Position numbers and translations under genes: made by a program | Notes under the pieces: model-generated | Seen by the model: only the letters and a program-made list of their open reading frames with translations | What the model was told of the DNA's origin: nothing | The model's database searches: none | Shown: piece by piece, positions 60,301 through 64,000 of the stretch | Layout: each line of letters starts with the position of its first letter | How positions within the stretch are numbered: position 1 is the stretch's first letter | DNA from: Bolinopsis microptera | Lineage: Eukaryota > Ctenophora > Tentaculata > Lobata > Bolinopsidae | Length of the DNA stretch: 64,000 bases | Reading direction: 5' to 3' | Assembly: GCF_026151205.1 (NCBI RefSeq) | Contig: NC_087076.1 | Location: 11,632,902-11,696,901 of the forward strand

Positions 60301-63300
60301 TGCCGATTTCAAATCACTTTTAATCATACTTTCGCTGCTCCTGATTGCTGAACGCTACCATGAATTCTAGGTGACAAAGCCGCTACGCTGCCCAAGAATA
60401 TCCGATTCTCGCTCGCAGATCTTGACGAAAATGGAACCTTGAAAAAGAAGAAGAACAAGAAACCTTCTCGTTCTACCTCGTCTATTCTAGGTGCGCCATA
60501 AATTGATATATTCTTCTTTTAATGGGGGGGGGGGGGGGGGGGGGGGGGGGTGTCACGTCCGTCTATGTCCGCTTGTCTCATAGAATCCAAAAAGGACAGG
60601 ACATAGGCGGACATAGGCGGACATAGGCGGACATAGACGGACATAGGCGGACATAGACGGACATAGACGGACATTAGCGGACATTAATGGACACCTAAAT
60701 TGCTAAATAAAATGTTCAATTTTTGCTGTTATATGGGGGGATCATGTTTTTTGTCCGGTACCCTATATTTTCAAAACGGACAAAAAATAGAGCGGACAAA
60801 ACGGACAAAAATGGAAATAACATTTAGATGCTTCCTCCTCCTACTCTTCCTCCTCCTCCTCCTGGGTCTTCCTGATCTTCCTCAGTCCTCTTCCTCCTCC
60901 CCTCCTCAGTCCTCCTCCTACTCCTCCTCCTCGTCCTCAGTCCTCCTCATCAGTCCTCAACAGTCCTCCTCCTCCCCAGTCCTCCTCCTCCTCCTGAGTC
61001 CTCCTCCTGGGTCCTCCTCCTGGGTCCTCCTCCTCCTCTTCATCCTCCTCCTCTTCCTCCTCAGTCCTCAGTCCTCCTCAGTCCTCCTCCTCATCCTTCT
61101 CCTCAGTCCTCCGTCCTCCTCAGTCCTCCCCCAGTCCCCCTCCTCCTCCTCCTCCTATTCAGTCCTCCTCCTCCTCCTCAGTCCTCCTCCTTCTCAGTCT
61201 TCCTCAGTCCTCCTCCTCCTCCTCCTGAGTCCTCCTCCTCCTCCTCTTCCCTCTCAGTCATCCTCCTCAGTCCTCCTCAGTCATCCTCCTCAGTCCTCCT
61301 CCTCAGTCCTCCTCCTCCTGGGTCCTCCTCCTCCTCTTCATCCTCCTCCTCTTCCTCCTCGGTTCTCAGTCCTCCTCCTCAGTCCTCCTCCTCATCCTTC
61401 TCATCAGTCCTCCTCCTCCTCAGTCCTCTCCCAGTCCCCCTCCTTCTCCTCCTCCTATTCAGTCCTCCTCCTCCTCCTCCTCCTCCTCCTCAGTTCTCCT
61501 CAGTCCTCCTTCTCATTTCTCCTAAGTCCTCCTCCTGAGTCCTCCTCCTCCTCTTCCTCCTGAGTCCTCCTCCTGAGTCCTCCTCCTCCCTCTCAGTCAT
61601 CCTCCTCAGTCATCCTCCTCAGCCATCCTCCTCAGCCATCCTCCTCAGCCATCCTCCTCAGTACTCCTCAGTCCTCCTCATCCTTCTCATCAGTCCTCCT
61701 CCTCCTCAGTCCTCTCCCAGTCCCCCTCCTTCTCCTCCTCCTATTCAGTCCTCCTCCTCCTCCTCCTCAGTTCTCCTCAGTCCTCCTTCTCATTTCTCCT
61801 AAGTCCTCCTCCTGAGTCCTCCTCCTCCTCTTCCTCCTGAGTCCTCCTCCTGAGTCCTCCTCCTCCTCCCTCTCAGTCATCCTCCTCAGTCATCCTCCTC
61901 AGCCATCCTCCTCAGCCATCCTCCTCAGCCATCCTCCTCAGTACTCCTCAGTCCTCCTCCTTCTCAGTCATCGTCAGTCCTCCTCCTCCTCGTCCTCAGT
62001 TCTCCTCATCAGTCCTCAACAGTCCTCCTCCTCCCCAGTCCTCCTCCTCCTCCTGGGGCCTTTTCCTGGGTCCTCCTCCTGGGTCCTCCTTCTCCTGGGT
62101 CCTCCTGGGTCCTCTTCCTCCTGGGTCCTCCTTCTCCTCCTCAGTCCTTCTCCTCTTCTTCCTCCTCCTCCTCCCTCTCAGTCATCCTCCTCAGCCATCC
62201 TCCTCAGCCATCCTCCTCAGTCCTCCTCCTTCTCAGTCCTCCTCAGTCCTCCTCCTGATTCCTCCTCCTACTGAGTCATCCTCCTCAGTTCTCCTCCTCC
62301 TCCTCCTAGGTCCTCCTTCTAGGTCCTCCTCCTCCTCCTCCTCCTGGGTCTTCCTAATCCTCCTCCTCCCTCTCAGTCATCCTCCTCAGTCATCCTCCTC
62401 AGTCATCCTCCTCAGCCATCCTCCTCAGCCATCCTCCTCAGCCATCCTCCTCAGCCATCCTCCTCAGACCTCAGTACTCTTCAGTACTCTTCAGTCTTCC
62501 TCCTTCTCAGTCCTCCTGAGTCCTCCTCCTCCTGAGTCATCCTCCTCAGTCCTCCTCCTCCTCCTGGGTCCTCCTCCTGGGTCTTCCTGATCCCCCCAGT
62601 CCTCTTCCTCCTCCCCTCCTCAGTCCTCCTCCTACTCCTCCTCCTCGTCCTCAGTCCTCCTCATCAGTCCTCAACAGTCCTCCTCCTCCCCAGTCCTCCT
62701 CCTCCTGATCCTCCTCCTCCTGGGGCCTTTTCCTGGGTCCCTATATAATTTGATATAATAAGTTAAAACTATTAATAGCTTTAGTGAGATTAATAAGTCG
62801 TTTGTTTTGTACAAAATTATAATACATAGAAGTTGCGAAAAACTCTCAAAACGTTTGTCCGCTAATGTCCACCAATGTCCGCTAATGTCCACCAATGTCC
62901 GTCCGAGTCCGCCAATGTCTGTCCGGGTCCGCTAATGTCAGTCCGAGTCCGCCAATGTCCGTCCGAGTCCGCCAATGTCCGTCCGTGTCCGCCAATGTCC
63001 GTCTGAGTCCGCCAATGTCCGTCCGTGTCCGCCAATGTCCCAAAAAACACGTCCGTTGTCTCATAGAATCCAAAAAGGACAGGACATAGGCGGACATAGA
63101 CGGACGTGACACCCCCCCCCCTTTAATGTAATATGTATTCTAGTATCCCTCCATCCGAGGCTGTTGCTTATATATTAAAGCTGTTGCTTATATATTCAAC
63201 CCAGGAAGTCAAATTATCTTAGTGAATTTTCATGTCAAGTGTTGTAACCTGCTTTGTTACAGGTGACACCAACGTATCCTGCAAGTCTCTCTACCCTAAC

Positions 63301-64000
63301 GCCTGCGAGGGATGGTTACTGAAACTAGGTGGAAGTGGCCTGACTCCCAGGAACTGGAGGAGGAGGTGGTTCGTCCTGAAGGGGTTCTGTCTCTACTACT
63401 TCAAGACACCTCAAGACAGCACTGCTCTAGGCGTCATCACTCTTCCCAGCTTCAACATTGCAACTGCTGCTGAAATCAAGTAAGTTTTGATTGATAGCTC
63501 TGATATTTTGGGTAAACTGACTTGGGTTGAAAAATAAGTTCAGCCACAAAATTTCTGTCGATCCTGTTATGAGACTAACGTCAGGATATTTTTCAGGAAG
63601 AAAAACGCGTTCAAAGCTTCCCACAAGAACACGAGAACGTACTTCTTCATAGCGGACAGTGAGGATGATAAACAGAGGTGGATGGACAAGATGTTGCTAG
63701 CGAGTATCCTGTACGATGAGAGTGATAAAGAGAGCGGCTACGGTACCGCTGGAACTGGAGCCAGCCCTGTCGCTACTGAACTTTGTGAGTAACGCTTAAT
63801 TTCCTGATTTGTATTACTATGTTCAATGAACGCTTAGACTTACTTATAGTGTGTTTCAGATTTTAACTGTTTCTCGGTGGCGTTTCGTAACCGAAATAAA
63901 ATTTCAGGTTCAATGACGATTGAGCAAAGCATAATTTCGCCGTGCGCTTCTCTACAGTCAATCAGTTCGACAACTGTGGTGTGACCTCACGTCAGGACAT
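32619..64000 (+). CDS. CNKSR: Connector enhancer of KSR (CNK) scaffold, incomplete at both ends
   Basis: Membrane-linked scaffold of Ras/RAF/MAPK and Rho signalling. I read 18 exons with mutually consistent phases: 32619-32722, 33324-33383, 33857-33951, 36408-36500, 39391-39526, 47260-47313, 47471-47587, 48649-48708, 53912-53980, 54149-54558, 54734-54883, 55013-55126, 59144-59425, 59643-59794, 59973-60098, 60371-60490, 63263-63479, 63597-63784; a probable next exon starts at 63958. They total 849 codons without a stop. Domain order SAM (second half), CRIC, PDZ, Pro/Ser-rich linker, PH is unique to CNK. The first SAM exon, the start codon and the C-terminus are outside or unrecognised. All borders are GT-AG. 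Introns reach 7.7 kb and carry transposons. Whether it is nearest to CNKSR1, 2 or 3 cannot be said. Confidence 0.93.
33857..39526 (+). CDS. CNKSR: CNK CRIC domain, three exons
   Basis: Exons 33857-33951, 36408-36500 and 39391-39526 encode DRSNKNYLLYPLADRTLSSA, then KRDLERKQELYMSCINCGNL, then KMAHQLLCSLYTVTQAAQQL and GINMPDIPQ. The helical, Cys/Leu-patterned segment sits between SAM and PDZ exactly where the CRIC (conserved region in CNK) lies. The split codons ATG (33951/36408) and AAG (36500/39391) join cleanly. Confidence 0.85.
34508..36036 (+). mobile_element. Mariner/Tc1-type element with 360-380-bp inverted repeats
   Basis: 1529 bp flanked by TA (34506-34507, 36037-36038), the target of the Tc1/mariner superfamily. 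The ends are CAGGGTGGCCCATAAGTGAC and its complement, continuing inverted for about 360-380 bp per side. The inner TIR boundary lies near 34870 on the left and 35655 on the right. It carries only the N-terminal half of a transposase (35069-35546), so it cannot move on its own. A scrap of the same terminus exists at 6603-6653. Confidence 0.88.
35069..35546 (+). pseudogene. Truncated mariner-family transposase, DNA-binding part only
   Basis: Two open pieces in different frames: YPPFTAEQRLFVYLKKENG (first helix-turn-helix) ending in a stop at 35148-35150, then RRVGRRRTSRTAENITMVVG and LDLSRTTLQRILKQDL (second helix-turn-helix), followed by QLLDRDFQLRIDFANTFL. The usual DDE catalytic domain should follow but the frame ends at 35546, directly before the inverted repeat. 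The catalytic half was deleted. Confidence 0.8.
36501..39390. other. CNK intron (CRIC)
   Basis: 2.9 kb of AT-rich intron. It contains a near-tandem duplication of an ATAATATACTATAT..CTCACCCTTACC phrase at about 39200-39275. No other gene is supported. Confidence 0.5.
41121..41594 (+). pseudogene. Unidentified coding-like frame with one stop, inside CNK intron
   Basis: A single frame runs 157 codons from 41121 to a TAA at 41592-41594, interrupted only by TAG at 41442-41444. Its composition is protein-like: SANHKAALILEAKQAAEALK, MTGFEKKRELVSAYLQILEA, and after the stop QPNYENFVNFIIMVINNRC and MRFSEMKLYLKQQEEAVIER. It is helical and charged. I do not recognise the family. It could be a processed pseudogene, a fragment of a transposon protein, or two exons of a nested gene separated at about 41400-41445. 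Confidence 0.4.
43007..43156 (+). CDS. Possible alternative terminal exon, 49 codons
   Basis: After an acceptor (GCCTCCCAG) an open block reads VIVTLSTKLTARRLKSAAIR, SSRPDGTLGNVKN and LEEEALKKEEETLKLR and stops at TGA 43154-43156. The frame starts in phase 0, compatible with the CNK donor at 39526. It could therefore end a short CNK isoform made only of SAM and CRIC, or it could belong to another gene or be chance. Confidence 0.25.
   Translation, partial: VIVTLSTKLTARRLKSAAIRSSRPDGTLGNVKNLEEEALKKEEETLKLR
43453..43752 (-). pseudogene. C-terminal tail of a non-LTR retrotransposon ORF2
   Basis: The minus-strand frame includes RRLRLAGHAHRHPELTLNKL, ILWKPSHGHTNRGRPYLTQL and ARLMEDRKLWRTVV. This is the familiar tail downstream of the reverse transcriptase in many invertebrate LINEs (RLxGHxxRHPE, GRPxxTxxD-like, M.DR.xWR). 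It is 5'-truncated, as LINE insertions usually are. Confidence 0.8.
45388..45455. repeat. 17-bp tandem repeat, four copies
   Basis: Four copies of CTATACATACCTTCACT, the last with one change (ACATCCC). Confidence 0.9.
47203..47246. repeat. 11-bp tandem repeat, four copies
   Basis: Four perfect copies of TTATCAACGTG, ending 13 bp before the acceptor of the CNK exon at 47260. The repeat therefore occupies the polypyrimidine/branch region of this intron. Confidence 0.9.
47260..54250 (+). CDS. CNKSR: CNK PDZ domain and preceding linker exons
   Basis: Exons 47260-47313 (ELPYNVKANNFPACLQAS), 47471-47587, 48649-48708, 53912-53980 and the start of 54149-54558. The PDZ reads FERITLQPDGDTGW, GFSFRETSTGIYIVKRILAN, TPADKSGRIKSGDEVIEVND, then VGWKIKNVVELIRSYPVGLV. 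The carboxylate-binding loop, normally GLGF-like, is GWGFSF here, split by an intron. SGDEVIEVN and VGWKIKNVV match the CNK PDZ closely. Confidence 0.92.
48709..53911. other. CNK 5.2-kb intron within the PDZ domain
   Basis: AT-rich intron. The only structured element noted is the 30-bp CCAAT-box array at 49513-49607. A (TA)-rich tract with repeated AAGCTATA phrases lies at 52845-52900. Confidence 0.5.
49513..49607. promoter_or_regulatory. Four inverted CCAAT boxes at exact 30-bp spacing
   Basis: ATTGG (CCAAT on the other strand) occurs at 49513, 49543, 49573 and 49603 within a degenerate 30-bp tandem repeat of the type CTGATTGGTCGGTGTTTCTC. The CCAAT box is the NF-Y binding site, and 30 bp is close to three helical turns, so the sites would lie on one face. 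This could be an intronic enhancer or internal promoter of CNK. A chance minisatellite is the alternative. Confidence 0.45.
54149..60490 (+). CDS. CNKSR: CNK Pro/Ser-rich linker, seven exons
   Basis: Exons 54149-54558, 54734-54883, 55013-55126, 59144-59425, 59643-59794, 59973-60098 and 60371-60490. After the PDZ the chain turns Pro/Thr/Ser-rich (PDTSPPPSASITTPRHHSLP), then basic (HRGKRSNPRSPAYHRRNN; DWLDHVKQRGERSKNLSQYR), then acidic (DEDNNKSDDNDS), and ends in a Lys-rich stretch (DENGTLKKKKNKKPSRS) just before the PH domain. It appears disordered, with many possible phosphorylation sites. Phases 2-2-2-2-1-1-1 agree across all joins. Confidence 0.85.
55127..59143. other. CNK 4-kb intron
   Basis: AT-rich intron with a TTAG microsatellite at 55248-55280. 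Open stretches at 56282-56512 (plus) and 57736-58110 (minus) have no recognisable domain and are not called. Confidence 0.5.
55248..55280. repeat. TTAG microsatellite
   Basis: About seven TTAG tetramers in a row, with one A-containing interruption. Confidence 0.85.
60525..63121. mobile_element. 2.6-kb G/C-run-ended element filled with satellite, in CNK intron
   Basis: It is flanked by a 7-bp direct repeat TTTAATG (60518-60524, 63122-63128). The left end is 26 G then TGTCACGTCCGTCTATGTCC; the right end is its exact complement followed by ten C. Inside both ends the phrase TCATAGAATCCAAAAAGGAC recurs, with arrays of GGACATAGGCGG units on the left and of TCCGCCAATGTCCGTC-type units on the right. 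The 1.9-kb centre is a TCC/TCAGTCC satellite. No transposase is present. It fills most of the intron between exons 60371-60490 and 63263-63479. Confidence 0.85.
60836..62745. repeat. Pyrimidine-rich TCC/CAGTCC satellite
   Basis: About 1.9 kb of CTCCTC and CTCAGTC words with higher-order repeats. For example, a block with CAGTCCTCTCCCAGTCCCCC recurs near 61420 and 61705, and a run of CAGCCATCCTCCT units recurs at 61620, 61900, 62195 and 62420. The strand asymmetry (almost no G) makes it a candidate for triplex (H-DNA) formation. The long Ser/Leu/Pro open frame over 60700-61563 is a by-product of the repeat. Confidence 0.92.
63263..63784 (+). CDS. CNKSR: CNK PH domain, two exons
   Basis: Exons 63263-63479 and 63597-63784. 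The first gives CEGWLLKLGGSGLTPRNWRR, RWFVLKGFCLYYFKTPQDS and ALGVITLPSFNI. The second gives KNAFKASHKNTRTYFFIADS and DKQRWMDKMLLASIL, with the invariant Trp of the C-terminal helix. It binds phosphoinositides and recruits CNK to the plasma membrane. Codons AAG (63479/63597) and TTx (63784/next) are split. The chain continues YDESDKESGYGTAGTGAS towards the C-terminal tail. Confidence 0.93.
63958..64000 (+). CDS. CNKSR: Probable next CNK exon, cut by window end
   Basis: After CTCTACAG the phase left by the donor at 63784 gives FNQFDNCGVTSRQD, open to the window edge. An alternative acceptor at 63907 reads to a stop after about 25 residues and is less likely unless it ends an isoform. Confidence 0.5.

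Noticed and set aside
60700-61563. Long open frame rich in Ser, Leu and Pro
   Set aside because: It is the translation of the TCC-rich satellite; codons are imposed by the repeat and there is no start context or domain.
62862-63112. Overlapping small frames on both strands with repeating DGHWRTRTD-like words
   Set aside because: They arise from the subterminal GTCCGCCAAT tandem units of the element at 60525-63121.
1-64000. tRNA, rRNA and snRNA genes
   Set aside because: I found no B-box (GGTTCGAATCC-like) with matching A-box and acceptor stem, and no rRNA or snRNA signature; small or diverged RNAs could be missed by eye.

Overview
The window reads as nuclear DNA of an invertebrate animal. 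Genes are split by GT-AG introns, several of them many kilobases long. The intergenic DNA is AT-rich and full of transposon remains. The protein set (DNA polymerase theta, mitochondrial COQ5, a selenoprotein-N relative, a secreted lectin/sushi protein, and the CNK scaffold with SAM, CRIC, PDZ and PH domains) is metazoan. I cannot place the phylum from the sequence; a cnidarian, sponge, ctenophore or lophotrochozoan would all fit.

Layout. 1-8.1 kb is a damaged, repeat-rich stretch: the end of a miniature element with G/C-run termini, an Ac-like hAT element with an 8-bp target duplication, a 1.4-kb noisy minisatellite, indel-riddled exons matching the first two S1 domains of RRP5/PDCD11, and an antisense LINE RNase H remnant. 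8.5-15.2 kb is POLQ, coded by one 5.4-kb exon plus a 144-bp last exon; the intron between them holds a full copy of the G/C-run element. 15.7-18.8 kb carries an unidentified conserved-looking last exon, intronless COQ5, and an intronless SELENON-like protein that lacks the redox domain and has a novel cysteine cluster. 22.2-23.4 kb (minus strand) is a secreted lectin-like plus sushi protein gene. 23.1-31.2 kb is an accessory zone: two tiny (58 and 74 bp) elements with perfect 8-bp target duplications, a foldback with telomere-like arms, a 212-bp tandem duplication, and two reverse-transcriptase relics.

32.6-64 kb is one gene on the plus strand, a connector enhancer of KSR (CNK/CNKSR). At least 18 exons are in phase with one another (849 codons), and the gene is open at both ends: the first half of its SAM domain lies upstream and its C-terminus runs off the window. 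Its introns hold a mariner-like element inserted in a minisatellite, a LINE tail, a 30-bp-periodic array of CCAAT boxes, and a 2.6-kb element with G/C-run termini full of TCC-rich satellite.

The genes do not form a pathway. They are separate housekeeping and signalling genes. The least conventional signal is the group of elements with long G/C-run ends, 7-bp target duplications and subterminal arrays of short ATGTC-containing units (1-553, 14162-14974, 60525-63121), which look like distant members of one non-autonomous transposon type. No tRNA, rRNA or CRISPR array was seen.
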